Below, piece by piece: positions 1-7,658 of a stretch of 64,000 nt of DNA. The notes beneath the pieces are model-generated. The model did no database searches. It worked only from the letters and a program-made list of their open reading frames with translations, and was not told the origin of the DNA. Positions within the stretch are counted from its first letter, which is position 1; each line of letters starts with the position of its first letter. Made by a program: the position numbers and the translations under genes. This DNA comes from Algoriphagus locisalis (lineage in GTDB: Bacteria > Bacteroidota > Bacteroidia > Cytophagales > Cyclobacteriaceae): contig NZ_FPBF01000001.1 in the NCBI RefSeq assembly GCF_900116615.1, positions 1,029,648 to 1,093,647 on the forward strand. Direction: 5' to 3'.

Positions 1-268
1 CCTTGATCAGACCGAGGTTTCCCTCATTGATCAAATCTCCCAAAGAAAGTCCTTGGTTTTGGTACTGCTTGGCAACTGATACTACAAATCGAAGGTTGGC
101 TTTGGTCAATTTCTCCAGTGCCAATTGGTCACCTTCTCTAATTCTCTTGGCCAAAACTACCTCTTCGTCTGCTGTCAACAGGTCAACTTTTCCAATCTCT
201 TGAAGGTATTTATCAAGGGACTGACTTTCTCTGTTGGTAATCTGTTTGCTAATCTTTAGCTGCCTCAT
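1..268 (-). CDS. rpoD: RNA polymerase primary sigma factor RpoD (N-terminal part, cut by window edge)
   Basis: The reverse strand starts at an ATG at 268 and stays open to the window edge, giving about 89 residues. It begins [18 protein letters not shown] and carries a sigma-70 region 1.2 ([18 protein letters not shown]) followed by the start of region 2 ([18 protein letters not shown], then [16 protein letters not shown]). This compact start without a long region 1.1 is the form known for Bacteroidota primary sigma factors of about 290 residues. The product would direct core RNA polymerase to housekeeping TTTG/TAnnTTTG promoters. It lies 70 bp downstream of pnp on the same strand. The C-terminal regions 3 and 4 are outside the window, so an alternative sigma factor cannot be fully excluded, but the match to region 1.2 and 2 is very strong. 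Confidence 0.93.
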   Translation of the reverse strand, partial: MRQLKISKQITNRESQSLDKYLQEIGKVDLLTADEEVVLAKRIREGDQLALEKLTKANLRFVVSVAKQYQNQGLSLGDLINEGNLGLIK

Positions 269-338
269 TCAGGAATATGATTTGTGAAATTTAATAGTTT
301 ATGAAAATCAAATTAATCAATTGTTTCGATTAACCTTA

Positions 339-2477
339 TCAGTTTGATGCTGGTTTTTCAGGTTTTGGCAATAAAGCCTTTCTTGAAAGCTTAAATTTGC
401 CAGTTTTCTTATCGACATCAATCAATTTGACCTGTATTTCTTCTCCTGGCTCAAGTACACCGTCCATAGTCTCTACACGCTCATGCTTGATCTCGGAGAT
501 ATGAAGTAAACCATCCTTACCCGGCATAAATTCCACAAAGGCACCAAAAGGTTGAATGTTTTTTACTTTACCTGTATAAGTCTCTCCTATTTCAGGCTGA
601 GCCACGATCGCTTTGATACGGGAAAGTGCTGCGTTGAGTTTATCCTGGTTAGCAGAGAAAATATTGATTTTACCCTGATTGTCGATCTCTTCGATTACAA
701 TAGTAGCTCCGGTATCTTTTTGGATTTCCTGGATCACTTTACCTCCAGGTCCAATCACCGCACCGATCAATTCCTTAGGAATCATCATGACAAATGATCT
801 TGGCGTATGTGGTTTCAACTCTGGCTTAGGAGCAGCAAGCGTCTTCGTGATTTCATCCAAAATATGAAGTCTTCCGTCTTTTGCCTGTAGCAAAGCTTCC
901 TTCAACACAGAATAATCAAGACCTTCTACTTTCAAATCCATCTGACAAGCTGTGATACCCTTAGCAGTACCGGTCACTTTGAAATCCATATCACCTAGGT
1001 GATCTTCGTCTCCCAAAATATCCGAAAGGATAGAATATTTACCTGTTTTGGCATCAGAGATCATACCCATTGCGATACCTGTTACTGCTGATTTGATAGG
1101 AATACCTGCATCCATCAATGCCAAAGAACCAGCACACACAGTTGCCATTGAAGAGGAACCATTTGATTCTAAGATATCAGAAACGATACGGATAGTATAT
1201 GGATTCTGGTCAGCTGGAGGAAGAACTTTCTTCAAAGCTCTCATGGCAAGATTACCATGTCCTACTTCTCTTCTTCCTGGACCTCTGTTAGGCTTTACTT
1301 CGCCTGTAGAGAACCCTGGAAAATTATAGTGTAGGTAGAATTTGTTGTAGCCAGAAATAGTCGCTCCATCTACCATCATCTCGTCCATCTTTGTACCCAA
1401 GGTACAGGTAGTCAACGATTGAGTTTCTCCTCGGGTAAATACTGCAGATCCGTGAGCAGATGGCAAGTAATCGACTACTGACCAGATTGGTCTTACTTCG
1501 TCAAGCTTTCTACCGTCAAGTCTTTTCTTTTCATCCAAAGTCAAATTTCTAGCAGCTTCTTTATGGATTTTGCTGAAATATGGACCTATAAGACTTGCTT
1601 CGAACTCATGCTCTTCACCAAGGCTAGCCACGAATTCATCTTTGATTTCTTTGATAAGAGCAGAACGCTCAGATTTGTTAGCAATTTGCTTTCCTACCGA
1701 AGCATACAATTTGTCGTAAACTTCAGCTCTCATTTTATCGAAAAGTGCTGGATCTGACTTCTCGTGATTGTATTCTCTTTTCACTTCTTTGCCAACAAGC
1801 TTAGTCAGCTCGATTTGAGCCTGGCAATGTCTCTTGATTTCCTCATGAGCATACTGCATTGCTTCCAGCATTTCTTCTTCCTGGATCTCGTTAGCTTCAC
1901 CTTCTACCATCAGGATAAAGTCAAGTGAACCCGCAACGATAAACTCCAAAGAAGCAGTTTCCAACTCAGTTGGAGTTGGGTTGATTTTCAACTTCCCATC
2001 GATTTTCGCAACGCGAACTTCAGAGATAGGGCCATTGAAAGGGATATCAGATACAGCTAGAGCTGCAGAAGCAGCAAGACCAGCCAAAGCATCAGGTAGT
2101 ACATCCTCATCACCACTTATAAGTGTGATAGCGATCTGAGTGTCTGCATGATAATCATCTGGGAAAATTGGACGAATAGCTCTATCTACAATACGGCTAA
2201 TCAAAATTTCGTAATCAGAAAGTCTTCCTTCTCTCTTCAAAAATCCTCCAGGGATCTTTCCCGAAGAAGCAAATTTCTCTTGGTAGTCAACAGACATAGG
2301 TAAAAAATCCACCCCTTCTCCAGCTTCTTTTTTGGATACTACTGTAGCCAAAAGCATAGCCTTTCCCATCTTCACTACTACTGACCCGTCAGCCTGCTTG
2401 GCTAAGGCACCAGTTTCTATTGTAATTTCTCTGCCATCTTCTAGTGTGATGGTCTTGGTGATTAAATTCGGTAACAT
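339..2477 (-). CDS. pnp: Polyribonucleotide nucleotidyltransferase (PNPase)
   Basis: The 712-residue product matches the usual PNPase length. Two RNase PH-like domains lie at about residues 10-230 and 320-540, followed by a KH domain (motif [10 protein letters not shown], about residue 575) and an S1 RNA-binding domain (from about 620, [15 protein letters not shown]). The active-site stretch [13 protein letters not shown] is present in the second PH domain. PNPase degrades mRNA 3'-to-5' by phosphorolysis in the cytoplasm. The gene follows rpsO on the same strand with a hairpin between them, the widely conserved rpsO-pnp order, which suggests partial read-through from the rpsO promoter. The ATG start at 2477 gives the expected N-terminus. 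Confidence 0.98.
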   Translation of the reverse strand: MLPNLITKTITLEDGREITIETGALAKQADGSVVVKMGKAMLLATVVSKKEAGEGVDFLPMSVDYQEKFASSGKIPGGFLKREGRLSDYEILISRIVDRAIRPIFPDDYHADTQIAITLISGDEDVLPDALAGLAASAALAVSDIPFNGPISEVRVAKIDGKLKINPTPTELETASLEFIVAGSLDFILMVEGEANEIQEEEMLEAMQYAHEEIKRHCQAQIELTKLVGKEVKREYNHEKSDPALFDKMRAEVYDKLYASVGKQIANKSERSALIKEIKDEFVASLGEEHEFEASLIGPYFSKIHKEAARNLTLDEKKRLDGRKLDEVRPIWSVVDYLPSAHGSAVFTRGETQSLTTCTLGTKMDEMMVDGATISGYNKFYLHYNFPGFSTGEVKPNRGPGRREVGHGNLAMRALKKVLPPADQNPYTIRIVSDILESNGSSSMATVCAGSLALMDAGIPIKSAVTGIAMGMISDAKTGKYSILSDILGDEDHLGDMDFKVTGTAKGITACQMDLKVEGLDYSVLKEALLQAKDGRLHILDEITKTLAAPKPELKPHTPRSFVMMIPKELIGAVIGPGGKVIQEIQKDTGATIVIEEIDNQGKINIFSANQDKLNAALSRIKAIVAQPEIGETYTGKVKNIQPFGAFVEFMPGKDGLLHISEIKHERVETMDGVLEPGEEIQVKLIDVDKKTGKFKLSRKALLPKPEKPASN

Positions 2478-2524
2478 AAATAATTGTTAGTTTGCGTCGT
2501 TAGTGATAAAAGTCTTCGTATAAC

Positions 2525-2568
2525 CTTAAAAATAAAAAAGTAAGGTTCTCACTCAAGAGAACCTTACT
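2525..2568 (-). terminator. Rho-independent terminator or attenuator after rpsO
   Basis: An 11-bp perfect stem pairs 2540-2550 with 2557-2567 around a 6-nt loop. Read on the minus strand it is followed by a T-rich run (about TTTTTTATTTTT). It lies just downstream of the rpsO stop and upstream of pnp, so it should end most rpsO transcripts or act as an attenuator for pnp. Confidence 0.9.
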
Positions 2569-2575
2569 AGTTTGG

Positions 2576-2851
2576 TTATTTTCTGATTCCTAGCTCGGCG
2601 ATGATTGATCTGTATCGCTCGATTTCTTTTTTGTGAAGGTAATCCAATAGGCTTCTTCTCTTACCTACTAGCTTCAACAAACCAAGTCTTGAGGAGTGAT
2701 CCTTCTTATTTGACTTCAAATGCTCAGTCAAATGCTTGATTCTGTGTGTAAAGAGGGCAATCTGAGACTCAGGAGATCCTGTGTCAGTAGCAGATTTTAA
2801 CCGTCCATGATTCTTAAATAACTCTTCTTTAATCTCTGAGGATAAATACAT
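2576..2851 (-). CDS. rpsO: 30S ribosomal protein S15
   Basis: The 91-residue product has the S15 signature regions [20 protein letters not shown] and [21 protein letters not shown], and the family length is about 89. S15 binds 16S rRNA in the central domain of the small subunit. It is transcribed towards pnp and ends just before a strong intrinsic terminator. In other bacteria S15 represses its own translation; no leader structure was worked out here. The ATG start at 2851 is unambiguous. Confidence 0.98.
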   Translation of the reverse strand: MYLSSEIKEELFKNHGRLKSATDTGSPESQIALFTHRIKHLTEHLKSNKKDHSSRLGLLKLVGKRRSLLDYLHKKEIERYRSIIAELGIRK

Positions 2852-2911
2852 GTTTAGCTAAATTTTGTAAAACAACCACAAAGGTAAGATTTAATTTAAG
2901 AAAATGAAAGC

Positions 2912-4711
2912 TTAATTCGCTTTTGAACGAAGAACTTTAAATCGGTCTTGTACACTTTTCCAAAGGCTCAGATAAAAGTCCGGTTCGAATAATCTGGCAT
3001 CCTTTCTGGCCTGTTTCACAAAAAACAATCCGAAGGGAAGAAGACATAAAATTGAAAACCAGGTTCCGAATAATGGATCGGCAATTCCCTCCTTAGCCCA
3101 TTTTTCACCCGTTATTGTGAGCATGTAATAGATTATAAAAAAAATAATAGACACCAGGACTGGCATTCCCAATCCTCCTTTCTTAATGATAGCGCCCAAT
3201 GGCGCTCCAATCAAAAACATCGCAAAACAAGCAAATGCTTGGGTGTATTTCTGATACCAGGCAATCTGAAATCTTCGGTAGTCTCTCTTATAATTATCTA
3301 TTTCTGTCTTTCTGATAGAAAAATTGTTTTTCAAGCTCCTTGAATTACTCAAGGCTATAGTAACCGACTGCCTTGTGTAGCCACGATTCTCTACTAAGGA
3401 ATCGATCTGTTTGCGCTCTTTATCAGTTAATGGTGTAGTTCTAGGCTGCTTTAGTACGGTTTTTAACTTAGCATTCTTGACCGTATCTTGATCATCTTCC
3501 TTCTTAGATTTATTATCAATCTGCTTTTTCCCTGCGGAAGTTGCTATAAGAGAGTCTCTGCCTGTTGATTTAGAAGATTTTTGACTTGAACTTAAAGATG
3601 AAATGGCAGAATCCTTAGCAGCGTTAATCAATAAACGTGACTCTGGATGGTCAGCCAAAACAACAGAAGTATCCTTCTTAGCCTGGCTCCGAATATTTTC
3701 AAGTGAGTCAGTCGAAGTTTGTTTGCGTTCTAACTTTACCCTTCTGATTGAATCATCAAGGGCTTTTCGTTCCTTAATATCAACAGGAGGACTTAGCTTT
3801 CTATCTCTGGTGAAGAATGGGTAAATACTTTCGGTACTTTGGTAATTTTGATAAATCTTATCATTCAAGAGTGTGTTGATAGAGTCTAGCCCTAGTTTGA
3901 TCTCGGAAATATTTTTTATAGACCTGTTGGTTGACCAAGCCTCTTCTGCCGTTCTATTGAGTTTGAAAGTGTTATTCAGGTCAAATACGATCTCATTTGT
4001 ATCAAAAGAGGTCCGGTTAAATTCAACGGGCTTTTCCTTGATCCCTCTTGTTTGTCTCTCTTCACTGTAATTGGTACCATGAAACAAGGATAGCTTCATG
4101 TAATTTTCATTGAAAAAGGGTTCCATCCTACCAGAATCTGCCAAAGTCATATTCAAATTGCCTGATGATCCTCCAGCGTGACTATAAATTATTATATCCT
4201 TAAGTCCGTGCTCTCCAATTTTCTCGTTGACCTTGATGCTGTATCCTGGAATTCCTGCATAGAACACGCCTGCTTTTATCTCCAATGCCGGAGATTTCAT
4301 CCGAATATCGTAGAGTAAGCTAAATGTCTTAAGGTTCACCTTAGGCACCAGGTAATTATTGGACAGATAAGCAGCAAATGATAAAATAATCACAAATACA
4401 CCTATGGGGCGTAATGCACGCAGAAGGGAGATTCCGCTGCTTTTGATGGCTGTGAGTTCGAAATGTTCTCCCAGATTCCCAAAAGTCATCAAACTGGAAA
4501 GCAATACTGCAAGTGGCAAAGCCATAGGTGAAATACTGATCACAAAATAGCCGATCAGCTCTGCATAGATCCAAAAGCTCAGGCCTTTACCAAAAATTTC
4601 ATCGAAGTATTTCAGCATGTTGACCGTCAACAGGATGAAATCCACGACAATAAAAGTCAATAAAAATGGGCCTATAAAAGACCCAAGTATAAGTTTATCT
4701 AGTTTCTTCAT
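2912..4711 (-). CDS. LptF/LptG family permease (YjgP/YjgQ), with long hydrophilic insert
   Basis: The 599-residue protein has an N-terminal membrane block (about residues 8-115), a periplasmic-type middle region, and a C-terminal membrane block (about residues 490-590), the layout of the LPS-export permeases LptF/LptG. Those proteins work with LptB to extract lipopolysaccharide from the inner membrane. Family members in proteobacteria are about 360 residues. The excess here is a charged, Ser/Lys/Asp-rich stretch at about residues 300-440 (e.g. SSSQKSSKSTGRDSLIATSA) inserted in the soluble domain, which is likely disordered. It follows the START-like gene by 71 bp and precedes rpsO. Whether it fills the LptF or LptG role cannot be told from sequence. 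Confidence 0.9.
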   Translation of the reverse strand: MKKLDKLILGSFIGPFLLTFIVVDFILLTVNMLKYFDEIFGKGLSFWIYAELIGYFVISISPMALPLAVLLSSLMTFGNLGEHFELTAIKSSGISLLRALRPIGVFVIILSFAAYLSNNYLVPKVNLKTFSLLYDIRMKSPALEIKAGVFYAGIPGYSIKVNEKIGEHGLKDIIIYSHAGGSSGNLNMTLADSGRMEPFFNENYMKLSLFHGTNYSEERQTRGIKEKPVEFNRTSFDTNEIVFDLNNTFKLNRTAEEAWSTNRSIKNISEIKLGLDSINTLLNDKIYQNYQSTESIYPFFTRDRKLSPPVDIKERKALDDSIRRVKLERKQTSTDSLENIRSQAKKDTSVVLADHPESRLLINAAKDSAISSLSSSQKSSKSTGRDSLIATSAGKKQIDNKSKKEDDQDTVKNAKLKTVLKQPRTTPLTDKERKQIDSLVENRGYTRQSVTIALSNSRSLKNNFSIRKTEIDNYKRDYRRFQIAWYQKYTQAFACFAMFLIGAPLGAIIKKGGLGMPVLVSIIFFIIYYMLTITGEKWAKEGIADPLFGTWFSILCLLPFGLFFVKQARKDARLFEPDFYLSLWKSVQDRFKVLRSKAN

Positions 4712-4782
4712 TATTCAAACTACTCCCAAGGCAAATACGAAGCCTAGGAGTCGAAGTTCAAATTTGGTAAAATGAATTGAGA

Positions 4783-5178
4783 TTACCCACCAATAATATC
4801 TTTCAATCTTCCGATCAGTCCTTCCCAGATAGCGGCTAGCTCATCGTCTTCATAGCTATCCGAGTAGTCAATTACTTTAAGAAAAAGGGTTTGGGTGAGA
4901 TCATTTTCTTCCAACTTGAATTCTATGAAGGCATGATCGGCCTCATCGGGATTTTTTGGATCGTAAAATTCAAATTTCACGTGCGAATTACTTCGCTGAG
5001 AAGCAAGGCGAGCATAATGGTCTTCACTATCAAAATTGAAAATATAATTCTTATCCTCGTTTATTTTCACTTCATCGGCAAACCACTCCTCTAATCCACT
5101 TGCAGTACTCAAATAGTGGAAAACTATTTTTTTGGAGGCATTGATTTGATAATCAGCCACAAACTTATTTTTAACCAT
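4783..5178 (-). CDS. START-like / SRPBCC-fold domain protein
   Basis: This is a 131-residue soluble protein with no signal peptide. The opening pattern ASKKIVFHYLSTASGLEEWF followed by DEVKINEDKNYIFNF is typical of AHSA1/START-like hydrophobic-cavity folds (SRPBCC superfamily), and a single C-terminal helix (AAIWEGLIGRLKDIIGG) closes the sequence as expected for that fold. The ligand is unknown. It sits 71 bp upstream of the LptF-type permease and is probably co-transcribed with it. Confidence 0.75.
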   Translation of the reverse strand: MVKNKFVADYQINASKKIVFHYLSTASGLEEWFADEVKINEDKNYIFNFDSEDHYARLASQRSNSHVKFEFYDPKNPDEADHAFIEFKLEENDLTQTLFLKVIDYSDSYEDDELAAIWEGLIGRLKDIIGG

Positions 5179-5433
5179 GATAATCGCTTTTACTCTGTGT
5201 AAAAATTCATTTTTTTAAAGAACGTCAACTTGCATTTCACATTACAAGACCTCATATTTGCATTCCCATTCGAAAGGGAGGTTTTCCAGGTTGATAATAA
5301 ACGATTGTCAACTAATCTTATTGACTGATGAATGTGCTTTAATATAGGCATTAATTTCAAAATTCAATACCAAAAAATGTTTCTGGGTATTTAGAAACTG
5401 TTTGAAGTAGTGTAACCATTCATATTAATATTT

Positions 5434-5507
5434 GGCGAGGTATCCCGATGGCTATCGGGAGCAGGATTCTTATCCGCCGCGGCGGACGGGAGTTCAAATC
5501 TCCCTCT
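5434..5507 (+). pseudogene. tRNA-Met-like pseudogene with D-arm and anticodon arm replaced by palindromes
   Basis: Aligned with the intact tRNA-Met at 5536-5609, this copy keeps GGCGAGGTA (5434-5442), GCAGGATTC (5461-5469) and the T-arm GGGAGTTCAAATCTCCCTCT (to about 5507). The D stem-loop is replaced by the 18-nt hairpin TCCCGATGGCTATCGGGA (5443-5460). The 3' half of the anticodon arm is replaced by a segment holding the perfect 14-nt palindrome TCCGCCGCGGCGGA (5473-5486). The 3' acceptor strand is missing, since GATTG follows. It cannot fold as a working tRNA. It is either a decayed tandem copy or a product of palindrome exchange. Confidence 0.75.
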
Positions 5508-5535
5508 GATTGAAATGTTGAGATAAATTATTAAT

Positions 5536-5609
5536 GGCGAGGTAGCTCAGTTGGTTAGAGCGCAGGATTCATAACCCTGAGGTCGGGAGTTCAAATCTCC
5601 CTCTCGCTA
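5536..5609 (+). tRNA. tRNA-Met (CAT anticodon, elongator type)
   Basis: The 74-nt cloverleaf has an acceptor stem GGCGAGG with TCTCGCT (G-U pairs at both ends), D-arm GCTCAGTTGGTTAGAGC, anticodon loop TTCATAA (CAT) and T-arm GGGAGTTCAAATCTCCC, with discriminator A at 5609. No CCA is encoded. The lowest anticodon-stem pair is an A-C mismatch (CAGGA against CCCTG). The weak first pair G1-U72 could suggest an initiator, but the stem lacks the three G-C pairs below the loop that mark initiators, so it is called elongator Met. CAU tRNAs modified to read Ile AUA also share this anticodon, so tRNA-Ile2 is a minor alternative. Confidence 0.93.
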
Positions 5610-5842
5610 CTCAAAGGCTTTCGGAAACGGAAGCCTTTTTTGGTTTCCGTCTTTAGTGGCCAGGATTCAAATCCGCCGCGGCGGACGGGAGTTCAAATCT
5701 CCCTCTCGCTACTCAAAGGCTTTCGGAAACGGAAGCCTTTTTTGGTTTCCGTCTTTAGTGGCCAGGATTCAAATCCGCCGCGGCGGACGGGAGTTCAAAT
5801 CTCCCTCTCGCTACTCAAAGGCTTTCGGAAACGGAAGCCTTT
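5610..5842 (+). repeat. 102-bp tandem duplication of tRNA 3' half, palindrome and terminator
   Basis: CTCAAAGG starts at 5610, 5712 and 5814, a period of exactly 102. Each full unit (5610-5711 and 5712-5813) holds a terminator-like hairpin, a short spacer, GGATTC, the palindrome TCCGCCGCGGCGGA, and the tRNA-Met T-arm with 3' acceptor strand ending CTCGCTA. The third unit stops after its hairpin at about 5842. The two full units look identical, implying a recent duplication or ongoing homogenisation. The open frame running across them is an artefact of the repeat. Confidence 0.93.
5614..5642 (+). terminator. Intrinsic terminator after tRNA-Met (first of three copies)
   Basis: The hairpin AAGGCTTTCG / GAAA / CGGAAGCCTT is followed by a run of T. 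It begins four bases after the tRNA end and should define the tRNA transcript. Identical hairpins recur 102 and 204 bases further on, at about 5716-5744 and 5818-5847. Confidence 0.88.
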
Positions 5843-5856
5843 TTTTATTTTTACTA

Positions 5857-6117
5857 ATGAACGAATTCGTTGTATATATTCTGCTTTCCTCATCATCGGG
5901 CAAAACCTACACGGGAATGACTTCGGATTTGATTACAAGATTTCATTTTCATAATTCCAAATCAACTAAGGGATATACATTAAGGTACAGACCATGGACT
6001 GTAATTCATGTGGAGTTTTTTAAAAGTAAAAAAGAAGCATTGATTCGTGAAAAAGAACTTAAATCAGGAAAAGGTAGAAATTGGTTAAGACTAAATATCC
6101 TTCCAAATTATTTTTAA
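5857..6117 (+). CDS. Small GIY-YIG nuclease-domain protein
   Basis: From the ATG at 5857 the product is 86 residues, the normal size for the stand-alone GIY-YIG family (COG2827). The conserved parts are VYIL (GIY position), YTGMTSDL (YIG position), an Arg in ITRFHFHNS and the Glu in ALIREKELKSGKGR. GIY-YIG domains cut DNA with a metal-bound active site; the target of this small family is not known. A longer in-frame start at 5656 would add residues translated from the tRNA/palindrome repeat and is rejected. The gene lies directly after three tandem terminator/tRNA fragments and before another fragment at 6119-6151, so it is embedded in the repeat array. Confidence 0.85.
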   Translation: MNEFVVYILLSSSSGKTYTGMTSDLITRFHFHNSKSTKGYTLRYRPWTVIHVEFFKSKKEALIREKELKSGKGRNWLRLNILPNYF

Positions 6118-6118
6118 A

Positions 6119-6151
6119 CGCAGGATTCATATCAGCCGCGGCGGACAGGAG
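6119..6151 (+). repeat. Further tRNA-Met/palindrome fragment downstream of the GIY-YIG gene
   Basis: CGCAGGATTC is followed by ATATCAGCCGCGGCGGACAGGAG, a diverged version of the same junction seen at 5461-5490, 5662-5691 and 5764-5793. The palindrome core has one change (AGCCGCGGCGGA). This places repeat fragments on both sides of the GIY-YIG gene. Confidence 0.75.
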
Positions 6152-6206
6152 CCAATTTTTATTCTAGTTTAGTTTTGAAGTGTTGCGTATGACCCAAACA
6201 CATTTC

Positions 6207-6818
6207 TCATCTAAAAAGATTATCCAAAAACATCTTAATCTCCTCAGAATCTGGCCTTGGAGCATTAGGATGAATTAATTTTCTCTCTGGATCAAAAATC
6301 AAATACCTTGGAATCAGCGCCACGTTCAATGCTTTTAGGTATTCTGACTCCTCTTTGTTCATGGCAACAAAAGATTGGTCTGGAATTGCAATGTCATATT
6401 TCACAGCAACTTCTTCCCAAAACTTATAATTGTCGTCAACTGATAAGAAGATTACTTCAACTCCTTTGCTTTTATAGGCTTCATTTAAGGCCAAAGATGC
6501 CGGGAATGCTTTAATACAAGGAATACACCAAGCCGCCCAAAGATCAACGTATAAATACTTACCTCGCTTTTGATCTAGAAGCTCTTCAAATCTACTGAAG
6601 CTTTTGCCCAGCCCCATCAATTCTATATCCGGTTCTATTTTTTGAAGAGCCTTATTCGAAGAATTCAAATAATCCAACTGGGCTGGATTAGCTAATTTGT
6701 CATTATATCGCTCCAGAACTTCATCTGCTTCAATAAATGATAGGTTTGGGATTTCCTTTTGTAAATAGTGAAAGAGCAGAGTTTTTTCGATAGAATTCAG
6801 TTCATCTCCAGCTATCAA
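6207..6818 (-). CDS. TlpA-like thioredoxin domain, C-terminal part of a gene split by an in-frame TAG
   Basis: The 203-residue open frame begins at a TTG and holds a thioredoxin-fold domain with the redox motif WAAWCIPC at about residues 92-99 and the cis-Pro region NVALIPRYLIFD. It has no signal peptide. Upstream, the same reading frame continues through eight sense codons to the TAG that ends the 6843-7658 protein. The two pieces therefore look like one periplasmic thiol-disulfide oxidoreductase of about 482 residues interrupted at codon 272. Without the signal the C-terminal part would stay in the cytoplasm if made alone. A sequencing error, a real nonsense mutation or read-through are all possible; the fusion nature is clear from frame and family layout. 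Confidence 0.8.
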   Translation of the reverse strand: MIAGDELNSIEKTLLFHYLQKEIPNLSFIEADEVLERYNDKLANPAQLDYLNSSNKALQKIEPDIELMGLGKSFSRFEELLDQKRGKYLYVDLWAAWCIPCIKAFPASLALNEAYKSKGVEVIFLSVDDNYKFWEEVAVKYDIAIPDQSFVAMNKEESEYLKALNVALIPRYLIFDPERKLIHPNAPRPDSEEIKMFLDNLFR

Positions 6819-6842
6819 TGAATCTAATAACCCATCGGATTC

Positions 6843-7658
6843 CTACTGAGATTGATTGGCAATAATTAATTCGGAAAACTCATCCAAATACACGCTGTTG
6901 GCTAACTCAGAATTATCTATTTCCAGAATTGAATTAACAGCCAATTGGGTATTGATCTCCAAACTTTCAGTAGCATAAGTTTCCAATTTCTTTTGCGCCA
7001 ATCTATTTTTAGCAGCATAAAAAGCTTTGACTTTTTCTGTAATTAATCGGGAATTTGCCAAGGAATCAAACAAATTCAACTCCTTTTGAAATCCTTGAAT
7101 GGCTTCGTCTTTAATTCGCTTTAAGTCCTCATTCATACCTAATTCGAATGGAAACGCCTTGGTCTCATTCCACAAAAAATAGAAATCCTGGGATTTTGAA
7201 TAGGATTTATCAAATAGCTCAGCATTCCTTTGAAGCTCCAGATTGTAAGCGTAGGATGAGCTTTCCTTATTGATGGAAGTAAACCATGGTTTATTGTCTT
7301 TCACCTGAATCAGGATAGAGTCTCCTTTTTGGAGAAAATAGGTAAACTCAACCTGACTATTGTCTCGATAAACTAAATCCAGAGATTCCCTTTTAGTGTT
7401 GATGATAAGGTCTTTGCTTGACTCCGCAGAATTCAATGAGATTTCAACAGGTAACATTTTATCAACCATGTATTTGAATACTGCCTTACGCTGCCGAAAA
7501 AACTGGTGCGCTACACTATCTTCAAAAACTAAAACGATTTGATCAGAGTCGGTAACTTCTCCTATTCCCTTCCCTTTTTCATCCGAATTGCAAGAACAAA
7601 GACCAATAAGCCCCAGAAAAAGGCATATGAAATAAACCTTGATATTAGTCTTTCGCAT
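6843..7658 (-). CDS. Lipoprotein N-terminal part of the TlpA-like thiol-disulfide oxidoreductase (ends at in-frame TAG)
   Basis: The 271-residue product starts with a lipoprotein signal (VYFICLFLGLIGLCSC, Cys about residue 23). It has no recognised catalytic motif; its mixed alpha/beta and helix-rich body resembles the N-terminal domains found before TlpA domains in Bacteroidota. The reading frame ends at a TAG at 6843-6845 and continues in frame into the thioredoxin domain at 6818-6207. Its start overlaps the end of the upstream gene by 14 bp, indicating translational coupling. The intact protein would be anchored in the envelope and reduce or isomerise disulfides. Confidence 0.75.
   Translation of the reverse strand: MRKTNIKVYFICLFLGLIGLCSCNSDEKGKGIGEVTDSDQIVLVFEDSVAHQFFRQRKAVFKYMVDKMLPVEISLNSAESSKDLIINTKRESLDLVYRDNSQVEFTYFLQKGDSILIQVKDNKPWFTSINKESSSYAYNLELQRNAELFDKSYSKSQDFYFLWNETKAFPFELGMNEDLKRIKDEAIQGFQKELNLFDSLANSRLITEKVKAFYAAKNRLAQKKLETYATESLEINTQLAVNSILEIDNSELANSVYLDEFSELIIANQSQ

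Noticed and set aside
5610..5842. Possible CRISPR array
   Set aside because: Only two full units, no distinct spacers, and no cas genes; the units are tRNA-derived.
5640..5954. Long open frames across the tRNA/palindrome repeat (5640-5954 and the 5656 start of the GIY-YIG frame)
   Set aside because: The residues are a translation of the 102-bp tandem repeat, and the GIY-YIG homology begins only at the ATG at 5857.
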